Shown here piece by piece: positions 52,040 through 59,781 of a stretch of DNA of 64,000 bases (within the stretch, counting starts at the first letter, position 1; every line of letters begins with the position of its first letter). The translations under genes and the position numbers were made by a program. Under the pieces are notes generated by a model. The model had not been told where the DNA came from. It was given only the letters and a program-made list of their open reading frames with translations, and searched no databases. Source of the stretch: Polyangia bacterium (GTDB lineage Bacteria > Myxococcota_A > Polyangia > Polyangiales > Polyangiaceae); contig JAUHZF010000001.1 in assembly GCA_030426145.1 (NCBI GenBank), positions 1 through 64,000 of the forward strand, read 5' to 3'.

Positions 52040-52452
52040 GATGTTCCTTCTGTCATGTGTTCGAGTCGCCGAAGGAGCTCGGCGCCCGATGAGGTGCGAA
52101 TCAATCCGTGCAGGGCGATGTGGAGGGCGCGCGAGGTCGTTTGCAGCTGCTCGCTCGAGCCTCGTGCGAACAGCTCGTCGCCCGCGAGCAGCTCGACCAC
52201 GCGGGCCCGTCCTTGCAGCAGAGAGAGGATGGTCTCCGGAGACGCCCGAAGGTTCAGGCCTCCTACGTCGTCGTCCGTTCGACCGCAGAGGAAGACCTCG
52301 CCATCGCGACCCTGGACGGCGAAGCGCTCTCGGCCCACCTCGACCACGAGGCGGTGGCCATGGAGTAGGTCCGCCAGCATGCGCGCGTGCACCGGCGCCT
52401 CCGCCGTGAGGGTGACGAGGCTGTCCTCGACGAGCCGTCGTACGCTATCCAT
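52036..52452 (-). CDS. SCP2-like lipid-carrier protein
   Basis: This encodes 138 residues from the ATG at 52452, which overlaps the upstream CrtC-like gene by 8 nt. It begins with a helix (DSVRRLVEDSLVTLTAEAP), then has strands RLVVEVGRERFAVQ and GEVFLCGRTDDD, and the segment LRASPETILSLLQGRARV ... ELFARGSSEQL. That segment is the usual pattern of SCP2/UbiJ-type lipid-binding domains, where a hydrophobic tunnel holds a lipid. It could present a prenyl intermediate to the FAD enzyme, to which it is coupled by ATGA. Fold call moderate. Confidence 0.6.
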   Translation of the reverse strand: MDSVRRLVEDSLVTLTAEAPVHARMLADLLHGHRLVVEVGRERFAVQGRDGEVFLCGRTDDDVGGLNLRASPETILSLLQGRARVVELLAGDELFARGSSEQLQTTSRALHIALHGLIRTSSGAELLRRLEHMTEGTS

Positions 52453-53443
52453 GGCGCACCATCTCGAATATCCCGCGGGCAGCGCCACCGAACTGCTCTC
52501 CACCCACAACCGCCGAGAGCGTGCCGCGGGCAATGCACTCGTGGATGCTCACCACGCCGAGGGGCTCGCGCTCGCTGGGAACGACGAGACGAGCGTGGTC
52601 GACGAAGTCGAGGTCGAGCTCGAGGCGATCGCGGCCGCGCTGGCCGTGCACGCGAAGATGGTGTGGAACGTCCCCGTAAGCACCGGGAGCCACGAGCCGC
52701 ATCACGGGCGGTAGCGTCCAGGCGTGAGCGACCGAGCGTCGCCCCATGGTCTCGACCTCGAGATCACCATTGGCGAGTGCGAGTCGATTGTCGCCGCGGT
52801 GCCACACCAGGACCTGCTCCAGGGTGGTGAGCGTGCGTGCCTTGTTCATGAGGCTGCTGAATACGGCAGCCCAGTCTCCCCTCGGATCCTCCGGGTAGAC
52901 GATGCCCCACTCCCACACGAAGTCGTCGCCCCAGTCGAAGCTGCCCCAGTTGTGGTCGTGGTACCCCACGGCCGACGCGACCGCATGACGGGTCGTGGTC
53001 GTATCGACCCAGCCGTCGACCGCCATGAGGGGACAGATGAGCCAGCTGAGGCGTCGACCTCCGCCGATGGGGTGCTCCCGCGCTACCATGGGCTGCGCGC
53101 GAGGCCGAAAGACCAGCTCGAGGGTGATCTCCGGCGTGCGTACCTCCAGCTCGTAGCGGTCGTCGGCGATCGACAGCCGGTGACCCCCGACACGGAGCTC
53201 GGTACCGTTCCGAAGCTCGGCGTCGGCCCATCGGTGATGCTCGACGACCCCCGTCCACCCGTACGCGGTGCCCATGACGATGAGCCGCAGGGCGCCATTC
53301 GCGAAGGAGAAGTTGATGAGGAGGCACAGGTCGTCGGTCGTGACGATGAAATGGTGCCACTCCTTGTAGGACGAAAGGTTCGTGACGGCCGGCCAGCGCC
53401 AGAAGTCATCCCGCTCGAGAGGCACGTGCGGGCGCACGGTCAC
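52445..53443 (-). CDS. CrtC-like carotenoid 1,2-hydratase family protein
   Basis: This encodes 332 residues from the GTG at 53443 (GTGA overlap with the upstream small gene). The AttH/CrtC-like double-lipocalin signature is the segment VGYHDHNWGSFDWGDDFVWE, with HDHNWG and the W-x-WG strand that follows. Other family elements are the early DDLCLLINFSFANGALRL and the late RLELDLDFVDHARLVV. CrtC adds water to the terminal double bond of acyclic carotenoids such as neurosporene; relatives have other substrates. With a polyprenyl synthase and an FAD desaturase-type enzyme in one operon, an isoprenoid substrate is likely. Confidence 0.75.
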   Translation of the reverse strand: MTVRPHVPLERDDFWRWPAVTNLSSYKEWHHFIVTTDDLCLLINFSFANGALRLIVMGTAYGWTGVVEHHRWADAELRNGTELRVGGHRLSIADDRYELEVRTPEITLELVFRPRAQPMVAREHPIGGGRRLSWLICPLMAVDGWVDTTTTRHAVASAVGYHDHNWGSFDWGDDFVWEWGIVYPEDPRGDWAAVFSSLMNKARTLTTLEQVLVWHRGDNRLALANGDLEVETMGRRSVAHAWTLPPVMRLVAPGAYGDVPHHLRVHGQRGRDRLELDLDFVDHARLVVPSEREPLGVVSIHECIARGTLSAVVGGEQFGGAARGIFEMVRHG

Positions 53444-53727
53444 CGCAGCATATCCTCCGCACGACGCGAGGACTGGGTGTGCTCTGTGCTGGAGCGTGGC
53501 GTGGCCAGCACATCGACCGCGCCATGTAGGCGATGGCGAAGGGCCACGAGGCCCAGGCACGCATCGACCCAACGGTCGGTCTCGGCCCACCGCGACTCGA
53601 GGTCGGGCGCGGCGGCCCGCTCCACCGCGACCGCCCATCGGTCGAGTCTGGCGCGAAGGCCCATGACTGCGGCCACCCACCCCTCGGGGTCGCGAGGGGC
53701 TCGCTGCGGTCGGCGCGGTCCGCTCAA
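53440..53727 (-). CDS. Small coupled gene of isoprenoid operon
   Basis: This encodes 95 residues. The TTG at 53727 overlaps the preceding stop (TTGA) and the TGA at 53440 overlaps the GTG of the CrtC-like gene (GTGA), so the frame is fixed at both ends by coupling. The body is a helical domain (GWVAAVMGLRARLDRWAVAV, then RWAETDRWVDACLGLVALRH). No family was recognised. It is easily missed because longer spurious frames cover the area. Confidence 0.6.
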   Translation of the reverse strand: MSGPRRPQRAPRDPEGWVAAVMGLRARLDRWAVAVERAAAPDLESRWAETDRWVDACLGLVALRHRLHGAVDVLATPRSSTEHTQSSRRAEDMLR

Positions 53728-54317
53728 GATCCGCCTCCCCGAGGGCGTCGCCCGAGGCGCGCGAGGACGAGCTCGACCCGATCGGACTGAATGAGCCGCA
53801 ATACGTTGTCGACGTAGGCTGAGGGCAGCAGCCCGTCGCTGTCGTCGTTGAGTAGACCCATGCTCAACGACCGGAAGAGCAGGCTGGCGCTCTGCATCTT
53901 CGATGAGCGCAGCAGTCGCTGCTCGAGCGCGGCGCCTTCTTCGGTGTCGGCGAAGGCGCGGCCCTCTCGTACCAAGGCGCGGAAAGCGGCCTTGGCGGCC
54001 ACGGGATGCTCGAGCAGCCAACGATGGATCCCGAGCAGGAGCTCTTCGAGCCCCGAGGGGTCTTCTCCGAGGGCTGCGATGTGGTCGCGCCCATCCTGCT
54101 CTGTGAGCACCTGCGCCGCGGCTTGATGAACGCGTAGCAAGCCGTCGTACCAATGGGCGAACGCCACGGCGCGCGGGTGGTTGACCCGGCGCAGCCACCG
54201 GCCAATGCCGGCGGGGGCCTCGGGGGGCACATCTGGGGGCGGAGAAGCGGACACGCCATCGCGCTCGGCGAGTAGTCGGCGAGCCAGGTCGTCTGCCTTG
54301 GCAGTACGGCTGCTCAT
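53724..54317 (-). CDS. Helical protein of isoprenoid operon, function unknown
   Basis: This encodes 197 residues from the ATG in ATGA overlap with the polyprenyl synthase gene. It is entirely helical with conserved-looking aromatic patches: NHPRAVAFAHWYDGLLRVHQ, then LEELLLGIHRWLLEHPVAAK and SMGLLNDDSDGLLPSAYVDN. The acidic LNDDSDG stretch might bind a metal, but it does not match the terpene-synthase DDxxD context. An unusual prenyl transferase, a cyclase or a structural partner are all possible. Unrecognised. Confidence 0.6.
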   Translation of the reverse strand: MSSRTAKADDLARRLLAERDGVSASPPPDVPPEAPAGIGRWLRRVNHPRAVAFAHWYDGLLRVHQAAAQVLTEQDGRDHIAALGEDPSGLEELLLGIHRWLLEHPVAAKAAFRALVREGRAFADTEEGAALEQRLLRSSKMQSASLLFRSLSMGLLNDDSDGLLPSAYVDNVLRLIQSDRVELVLARLGRRPRGGGS

Positions 54318-55456
54318 TTCAGTCGCTCCACCACGTATCGCACCAGGGCGTGAAGAAAGTCCCGGTCGTGCCCGGGGGAAAGGCCGTCGCAGCGATCCAG
54401 GGCCGACGCGGCACTGCTCGCGTGCTCGAGCGCCACGCTGCGTGCGTACTCCATACCCCCGTAGCGCTCGATCAGGGCCTCGAGGAAGGTGACGTCGGCG
54501 GCCGTGCGTTCGCGGTCGAGGCCGCACGCATGTCGAAGCTTCGCATGGGCCGCCTCACTCAGATCCCCCGCGGCGCGCATCGCTTCGAGTTGGTTCCCCA
54601 GCGCCAGCCGTCGCGGGCGCTCCCGACCGAGGGCGGCTCTCGCCCGGTCGAGCTCGACATCGCCCGCGCGGGCGAGGGCGTGAAGGAGGATGAGCGTGCG
54701 CTTGCCCTCCCAAAGGTCTCCCGCTCGTTCTTTGCCGTACCCCTCGGCCTTGGGATCCAGGTTGAGCAAGTCATCGGTGATTTGAAACGCCACGCCCAAG
54801 TGAGAGGCGTACCGATCCAGCGTCGACGTGACGGCGGCGTCCGCCCCGGCCGTCATCGCCCCCAAGGTCACGGGAGTGATGAAGCTGTACTCGGCCGTCT
54901 TGGCGCGTACGAGGGCCTCGTAGGCCTCACGATAGCCGGCTTCGAATCGACACCGGTTCTCTTGCACCCATTGTAGCTCGGTGGCCTGGCCCTCGACGGT
55001 CACCAGCACCGTCTTCACCACCCGCTCGAGGATGCGGAGGGCGGCGCCGAGTCCGATCGTCTCGGTGTTCTCCAAGAGAGGCACGAGGGCGAGGCCCAGC
55101 ATGCCGTCCGCGACGTTGACGGCAATGGCCGACCCGTATTCCGCGGCCAGGGTCGGTCGACCCCGGCGCTCGAGGCTGAGGTCTTCGACGTCGTCGTGGA
55201 TGAGGAAGGCATTGTGCAACAGCTCGACCACGCCCGCAGTCGGCAGCGCGGCGTCCTCGCTTCCTCCCAGGGCCCGGCACGCCGCGAGGCATAGGGCGGG
55301 ACGAAGCCCTTTGGCGGGCCGCAGAGGGTAGTCGAGCATCAGCCGGTAGAAGGCATGATTGGCGCCGTGCTCACGGGCCCAGCTTTCGATGAGCGGGAGC
55401 GTCGCCTCCCGGACCCACGCCGTGTAGTCCCTCACGATGTCGACGTGATCATGCAC
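54314..55456 (-). CDS. Polyprenyl (geranylgeranyl) diphosphate synthase
   Basis: This encodes 380 residues of the trans-isoprenyl diphosphate synthase family, which condenses isopentenyl diphosphate with allylic diphosphates. The first Asp-rich motif is FLIHDDVED, the second QITDDLLNLD; both are intact. RPAKGLRPALCLAACR supplies the basic diphosphate site, and GDLWEGKRTL follows the second motif as usual. The chain length cannot be fixed by eye; C20 is the common product for relatives of this size, hence the GGPP suggestion. It overlaps the upstream activator gene by 8 nt and the next gene by ATGA. Confidence 0.9.
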   Translation of the reverse strand: MHDHVDIVRDYTAWVREATLPLIESWAREHGANHAFYRLMLDYPLRPAKGLRPALCLAACRALGGSEDAALPTAGVVELLHNAFLIHDDVEDLSLERRGRPTLAAEYGSAIAVNVADGMLGLALVPLLENTETIGLGAALRILERVVKTVLVTVEGQATELQWVQENRCRFEAGYREAYEALVRAKTAEYSFITPVTLGAMTAGADAAVTSTLDRYASHLGVAFQITDDLLNLDPKAEGYGKERAGDLWEGKRTLILLHALARAGDVELDRARAALGRERPRRLALGNQLEAMRAAGDLSEAAHAKLRHACGLDRERTAADVTFLEALIERYGGMEYARSVALEHASSAASALDRCDGLSPGHDRDFLHALVRYVVERLK

Positions 55457-56951
55457 GACGGAGCCCGAAGGTCTGGATGAGGCGGTAGAGGTAGGCGCGG
55501 CTTACATCGAGGCGCTGAGCGGCGGCGGCGACGTTGCCGTCTGTGGCCGAGAGCGCATTCATGACCAACCCTCGTTGGAACTTCCGCATCGCCTCGTGGT
55601 AGCTCGGTGCGCCCTCTTCCCGCTGCGGATGGAGATCCCGGGTTTCGACGACGTCGCGTCCCTCACTCTGTGCCATGACGACGGCACGCTCGACGACGTT
55701 GCTCAGCTCCCGGACGTTGCCGGGCCAGGGATCGCAGTAGAGCGCGTTCTCCGCGCCGCCCGATAGCCGCAAGGCCTCGAAGCCGTGCCGCCGGCAGGCA
55801 CGTTCGCACAGCGCTCTGGCCATCGGCACGATATCGGCGCGCCGAGCGGCCAGGGCAGGAAGCTCGATGGGCATCACTCCGAGGCGATGGAGCAGGTCTT
55901 GGCGGAACCGAGCCTCATCGCGCAGCTCATTCATGGGCACGTTCGTGGCGGCGATGATGCGAACGTCGGCCTTGACGGGTTGGGTGCCGCCAAGGGGGTA
56001 GTAGGTGAGGTCTTGAAGGAACTGCAGCAGCTTCGCTTGCGCTCGAGGCGTGAGCTCTCCCACCTCATCCAAAAAGAGGGTGCCCCTCTCGGCGGCGGCC
56101 ACCTTGCCCTGAAGGTCGCGCGTCGCGCTCGAGTGCGCTCCGGCCTTGGCCCCGAACATCTCGCTCTCGAACAGCTCGTCCGGCAGGCTCGCACAATTGA
56201 GCTCGACGAAGGGCCCGTTGGCCCGCCGACCGTTCGATGCCACGAGCCGTGCCAGCGCCGTCTTTCCGGTGCCGGTGGGGCCGGTGATGAGCAAGTGCAT
56301 GTCGAGGGGCGCGACCACGGTCACGGTCTTGAGCACCCCGGCGAGGGCCAAGCTCGTTCCAGCCAGCGCTTCGCTGCCCTCGAGCTTGGCGCGGTAGGGC
56401 GCGGTCGCGTCGGCCGCGCGAGAGAGTCGATGCCTGGCCACGGTATGTGCGGCCAGAGGAGCGAGCTGTTCGGCGAACACCGACAGCGTGGCGTTCACCT
56501 CCTCCGTGAAGGGCGCTGCACCCTGCAGGTAAACCACGCCGCGAACCTCACCCTCGTCTCCGATGACCGGACAGCACAACACCGCACCGATGCTCTTCGC
56601 TTGCACGCTGCCGCGCGCGGCGAAGCGAGGGTCAGCCGTCGCATCGTCGGTGCGAACGGGCTGTCCGGTGGCGAGGGCCTGCGCGATGATCCCGGTGGAG
56701 ATGGTATCCCGCACGAGGCGGATCTCGTCGTTGGCGAAGCCCTTGGCCAGCCACCAGGTGGGCTCGTCGGTGAGCCCGGTCTCGGTCGTATCGACCAGCT
56801 CGATATAGGCTCTGTCGGCCCCACTCAGCGCGACGATGAGTTCGAGCGCGCCTTCGAGAAAGGGGGAGACTTCCGTGCTTCCGGCCAACGCGAGCAGCGT
56901 CGCGTAGAGCTTGTTCTCCGTCTGGAGTCGTTCGATCTCCGTGGCCGCCAA
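55449..56951 (-). CDS. GAF-AAA+-Fis regulator, sigma54-activator type with altered GAFTGA loop
   Basis: This encodes 500 residues from a TTG at 56951 preceded by GGGGGAG; the frame extends upstream to 57083, but without such a site. A GAF-like sensor domain (about 25-190) precedes the AAA+ domain with Walker A GPTGTGKT and Walker B GTLFLDEVGEL, and the C-terminal Fis-type helix-turn-helix is GNVAAAAQRLDVSRAYLYRL. The loop that contacts sigma54, normally GAFTGA, reads GAHSSA here (around residue 270). It is the first gene of the isoprenoid operon and has its own upstream palindromes, so it probably controls itself and the pathway. Confidence 0.88.
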   Translation of the reverse strand: MAATEIERLQTENKLYATLLALAGSTEVSPFLEGALELIVALSGADRAYIELVDTTETGLTDEPTWWLAKGFANDEIRLVRDTISTGIIAQALATGQPVRTDDATADPRFAARGSVQAKSIGAVLCCPVIGDEGEVRGVVYLQGAAPFTEEVNATLSVFAEQLAPLAAHTVARHRLSRAADATAPYRAKLEGSEALAGTSLALAGVLKTVTVVAPLDMHLLITGPTGTGKTALARLVASNGRRANGPFVELNCASLPDELFESEMFGAKAGAHSSATRDLQGKVAAAERGTLFLDEVGELTPRAQAKLLQFLQDLTYYPLGGTQPVKADVRIIAATNVPMNELRDEARFRQDLLHRLGVMPIELPALAARRADIVPMARALCERACRRHGFEALRLSGGAENALYCDPWPGNVRELSNVVERAVVMAQSEGRDVVETRDLHPQREEGAPSYHEAMRKFQRGLVMNALSATDGNVAAAAQRLDVSRAYLYRLIQTFGLRRA

Positions 56952-57002
56952 TGAGCTCCCCCAACTCGCGCGAAGGGGAGTGAAGCAGAGCGATGAAGCG
57001 GA

Positions 57003-57018
57003 GGCAACCGCACAGCCT
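57003..57018 (-). promoter_or_regulatory. Candidate sigma54 promoter of isoprenoid operon
   Basis: On the minus strand the sequence reads AGGCTGTGCGGTTGCC: GG-N10-GC spacing with a perfect TTGC -12 box; the -24 box keeps GGC only. It lies about 53 nt before the TTG at 56951 and about 90-130 bp from the palindromes at 57107-57148. Confidence 0.45.
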
Positions 57019-57106
57019 CGAGGGTCCACGGCTCCTTCCAATCCACGTCGCGTGCCACGCCAACTAGCCGAATCTGTGTGCAAGCCACTCGTTCAACGGT
57101 CGGCGC

Positions 57107-57148
57107 AGACCGTTGGCGAACAGTTCGTCGCGGTTCGAAGACAGTTCA
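57107..57148. promoter_or_regulatory. Palindromic sites of the TGAAC-N-GTTCA type, locus c
   Basis: CGAACAGTTCG at 57117-57127 is a full palindrome. AGACAGTTCA at 57139-57148 keeps the right half, with its centre 21 bp away, and AGACCGTTGG at 57107-57116 is a weaker site 11 bp to the other side. They lie between the divergent activator gene (56951) and kinase gene (57241), both with sigma54-like promoters. Confidence 0.6.
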
Positions 57149-57212
57149 CGTCGCCGATTCTACGATCGTAGACAATGGCCGCGCGCAATGGCCGAGATCG
57201 GCGCTTTGGGGT

Positions 57213-57228
57213 CGGCACGAGGCTTGCG
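57213..57228 (+). promoter_or_regulatory. Candidate sigma54 promoter of small kinase gene
   Basis: The sequence CGGCACGAGGCTTGCG matches TGGCACG-N4-TTGCW at all but the first and last bases, with GG-N10-GC spacing. The C of GC is at 57227, exactly 14 nt before the ATG at 57241. Confidence 0.68.
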
Positions 57229-57240
57229 GTCTGTGAGCCC

Positions 57241-58086
57241 ATGATGATGCCCTCGGTCCGCAGCGCCACGCCCTCCGTGTCTTGCTACACGCTGGCTCAG
57301 GTCTTGGGCCGCGGAGGTTCGGCGACGGTCTATCGCGCCTCCTCGAGAGAGCTGCGCCGCTCGGTCGCGCTCAAGCTCCTGCATCCCGGGATGGCGGTGC
57401 ATCGCGCCGCGCGGCAGCGGCTTGCCAAGGAGGCGGCCATTGCGCGCGGGATTGGTAGCCGGAGGGTGCCGATGGTCTTCGACACGCAGTCAGCCCGCGA
57501 CACGTCCTTCATTGCCATGGAGCAACTTCGGGGGGTGACGCTTCGCCAGCACCTCGCTCGCTGCGGTCGACTCGACCTCAAGCACACCATCGAAGTGATC
57601 GTGGGGCTATGTCGAGCGGTGGAAGACGTTCACCGCGCTGGCTACGTGCACGGGGACATCAAGCCGGACAACCTCGTGCTCACCGGCGAGGGGGTGCGGC
57701 TCATCGACTTCGGCGCCGCGGCGGAGCGAGGGGCTGCGCCGGCTGCTTTCGGAACGCCGCGCTACATGGGGCCCGACCGCTTTCGGTCCACACGGCTGCA
57801 GCCCAGCCACGACTTGTGGTCGGTGGCCGTCGTCGCCTTCGAGTGCCTGACGGGCGTCGCCGCCTTCTCGGGCTCGCTCCCGGCGCAGGTCGCGGCCCAG
57901 GTGCAGTACGGGGCTCGCATCGCCCCCACCGCGCTCGTACCTGCGACGATACCGGCCGACCTCGACCGGTGGTTCACCCGCGCGACGTCTCGAGACCCGC
58001 GCCAGCGCTTCGCCACGGCGCGGGAGCTCAGCGACGCTCTGGTCGAGGCCTCAGGCGTCTCCGAGTTGCAGCTGGCGCATGCGTAG
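57241..58086 (+). CDS. Short soluble Hanks-type kinase with HGD catalytic loop
   Basis: This encodes 281 residues from the ATG at 57241 (two more ATGs follow directly). It is a bare kinase domain without membrane helix or tail. Visible motifs are GRGGSATVYRA, VALKLL, DFG and GTPRYMGPD. The catalytic loop reads VHGDIKPDN instead of HRD, so it is a non-RD kinase that should not need activation-loop phosphorylation. A 66-nt longer frame exists upstream, but the sigma54 element at 57213-57228 lies inside it. The 3' end overlaps the convergent activator gene by 36 nt. Confidence 0.88.
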   Translation: MMMPSVRSATPSVSCYTLAQVLGRGGSATVYRASSRELRRSVALKLLHPGMAVHRAARQRLAKEAAIARGIGSRRVPMVFDTQSARDTSFIAMEQLRGVTLRQHLARCGRLDLKHTIEVIVGLCRAVEDVHRAGYVHGDIKPDNLVLTGEGVRLIDFGAAAERGAAPAAFGTPRYMGPDRFRSTRLQPSHDLWSVAVVAFECLTGVAAFSGSLPAQVAAQVQYGARIAPTALVPATIPADLDRWFTRATSRDPRQRFATARELSDALVEASGVSELQLAHA

Positions 58087-59643
58087 CGTGAGGCCTCGCT
58101 TCGAGACCTTGAGGCGTCGAGCGGCCTCGACCATGTCCCCGCTGCTGGCGTGGAGGACCTGGGCTATCTCGTCGGCCTCGAGATCCGCCGCCTTGCGCAC
58201 GCTCTTGCTCTTGTTGATCAGCGCATAGAGCGACGTTCTCGACACCCCGAGATCACGGGCGGTCCTCCCGGGGCGGTGATCGTTGCGCGCGAGAGCGTCG
58301 GTCAGTTCGGCGTCCGAGATCTCGGAGAGGCTTCGCCGCGACGGCGGGCCGGGGCGCGATGAGGGTACGGGCTCGGAGGGAGGGCTCGCCTCGACTTCGT
58401 CCGAGAGGTTGAGCTGCGCCCGCGGTCCGATCTGATTCGCGTCCCCCCAGTCGATGACGAGTCGCCGCGCGAAGTTCTTGAGCTCTCTCACGTTGCCCCG
58501 CCAGGGGGCCAGGGTAGCGGCCGTCACGAGTGCGGCCGGCAGCCACGGTTGTTCGACCCGTTCGAGGAGGTGGTCGAGGTCGCGACGCCGCGTGTAGTCG
58601 CGCAGGAAGTGCAGCAGGAGCGGGGCGATGTCGCAGCGCCGGTCGCGCAGTCTCGGAAGGAAGATCTCGTAGCCGGCGAGACGTTGAAGCAGCGGCAACC
58701 GAAACCGTCCCTTCGAGACCGCGTCTTCGAGATCGCAATCGGTGGCCGTCACGAGCCTCACGTCCCGCTCGAGGGAGCCGGCGGCGCCGAGCGGCTGGAC
58801 CTCACCGTTCTCGAGCGCACGCAGCAGGGCGGGCTGGACTTCGGAGGGCGTCTCTCCGACTTCGTCCAGAAAGAGCGTTCCGCCGTCGGCCTCACCAAAG
58901 TAGCCCCCGCTCGCCCGATTGGCCCCGGTGAACGCTCCCTGCGTGTGACCGAAGAGCGCCGCCGCGGCCGTGCTCGGTACGAGCGCGGCCATGTTCACAC
59001 TCACGAGCCGCCCTCCAGAACGACCCCCGGCCCCGTGGAGGGCCGTCGCGACGAGCTCCTTCCCGGTGCCGGACTCACCCCGTACGAGTACCGGAACGTC
59101 GTGATCGGCGACGCGACGGATCTGCTCGCGAACTTCCGCCATTTGCCAGCTATCCCCCACGAGCCCCAACGGCTCCGACTCCGCGACGTGCTCGGGTAGG
59201 GTGTGGTGAAGGAGCAGCACCACCCGCTCCTCGAGGGTGATCACGACGCCGGAGGCCAGCCGCTCGGGGGAGAACCGCTGCTGCCCGCGGACGAGCTCTC
59301 CATCGATGCGCACGAGGTTGCCGTGGGGAGAGACGACGAGACTGACCTCACCCTGAGAAGAGATCCGCATCGTGTGCGGCTTACGACTGAGGTGCAGGTC
59401 TGCGAGAGGGAAGTGGGTGTCGCCTCCGGGGCGACCGAAGGCGGGGTAGATTCGCGATAGCCGTATGCCGTCTCGACTGCCGGGATCATTGAGCCACGAG
59501 CGCTCTCCAACCCGCGACAGATCCGGATGGTAGAGGATCGTCAGGATGGGAACCGGCGTGCGCGCGAGTTGGCTCTCGACGTCCCTCGCCTGACGCGAGT
59601 CGTTGCCGAGCGTTTCATCCATCGCAGCTGTCGAAGCGCTCAT
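58051..59643 (-). CDS. FHA-domain sigma54-dependent transcriptional activator
   Basis: This encodes 530 residues from ATG at 59643 (ATG at 59622 is an alternative). An FHA-type phosphopeptide-binding domain (about 70-145; FPLADLHLSRKPHTMRIS) precedes the AAA+ domain with Walker A GESGTGKE, intact GAFTGA and Walker B GGTLFLDEVGE. The tail has two helix-turn-helix segments: RTARDLGVSRTSLYALINKS and MVEAARRLKVSKRGLTLRMR. FHA activators of this type respond to Ser/Thr kinases, four of which are nearby. It can contact sigma54 in the normal way, unlike the GAF-type regulator. Confidence 0.92.
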   Translation of the reverse strand: MSASTAAMDETLGNDSRQARDVESQLARTPVPILTILYHPDLSRVGERSWLNDPGSRDGIRLSRIYPAFGRPGGDTHFPLADLHLSRKPHTMRISSQGEVSLVVSPHGNLVRIDGELVRGQQRFSPERLASGVVITLEERVVLLLHHTLPEHVAESEPLGLVGDSWQMAEVREQIRRVADHDVPVLVRGESGTGKELVATALHGAGGRSGGRLVSVNMAALVPSTAAAALFGHTQGAFTGANRASGGYFGEADGGTLFLDEVGETPSEVQPALLRALENGEVQPLGAAGSLERDVRLVTATDCDLEDAVSKGRFRLPLLQRLAGYEIFLPRLRDRRCDIAPLLLHFLRDYTRRRDLDHLLERVEQPWLPAALVTAATLAPWRGNVRELKNFARRLVIDWGDANQIGPRAQLNLSDEVEASPPSEPVPSSRPGPPSRRSLSEISDAELTDALARNDHRPGRTARDLGVSRTSLYALINKSKSVRKAADLEADEIAQVLHASSGDMVEAARRLKVSKRGLTLRMRQLQLGDA

Positions 59644-59655
59644 GGTGTCCACCAA

Positions 59656-59671
59656 GGCACGGGGTGTGCCA
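59656..59671 (-). promoter_or_regulatory. Candidate sigma54 promoter of FHA activator gene
   Basis: On the minus strand the sequence reads TGGCACACCCCGTGCC: a perfect TGGCAC -24 box and GTGC at -12 with GG-N10-GC spacing. The C of GC is at 59657, exactly 14 nt before the ATG at 59643. The palindrome pair lies about 110-155 bp upstream. Confidence 0.65.
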
Positions 59672-59781
59672 CACGAGGTCTCAGCCTTTTGCCGCCCCTT
59701 CCCGTCGTGGATTGTGGACGCCTTGCCCTCGCCGCTGCCGTTCGCGGCATCGAGAAGGGTCAAGTCGTGGCCAACCGTCGA

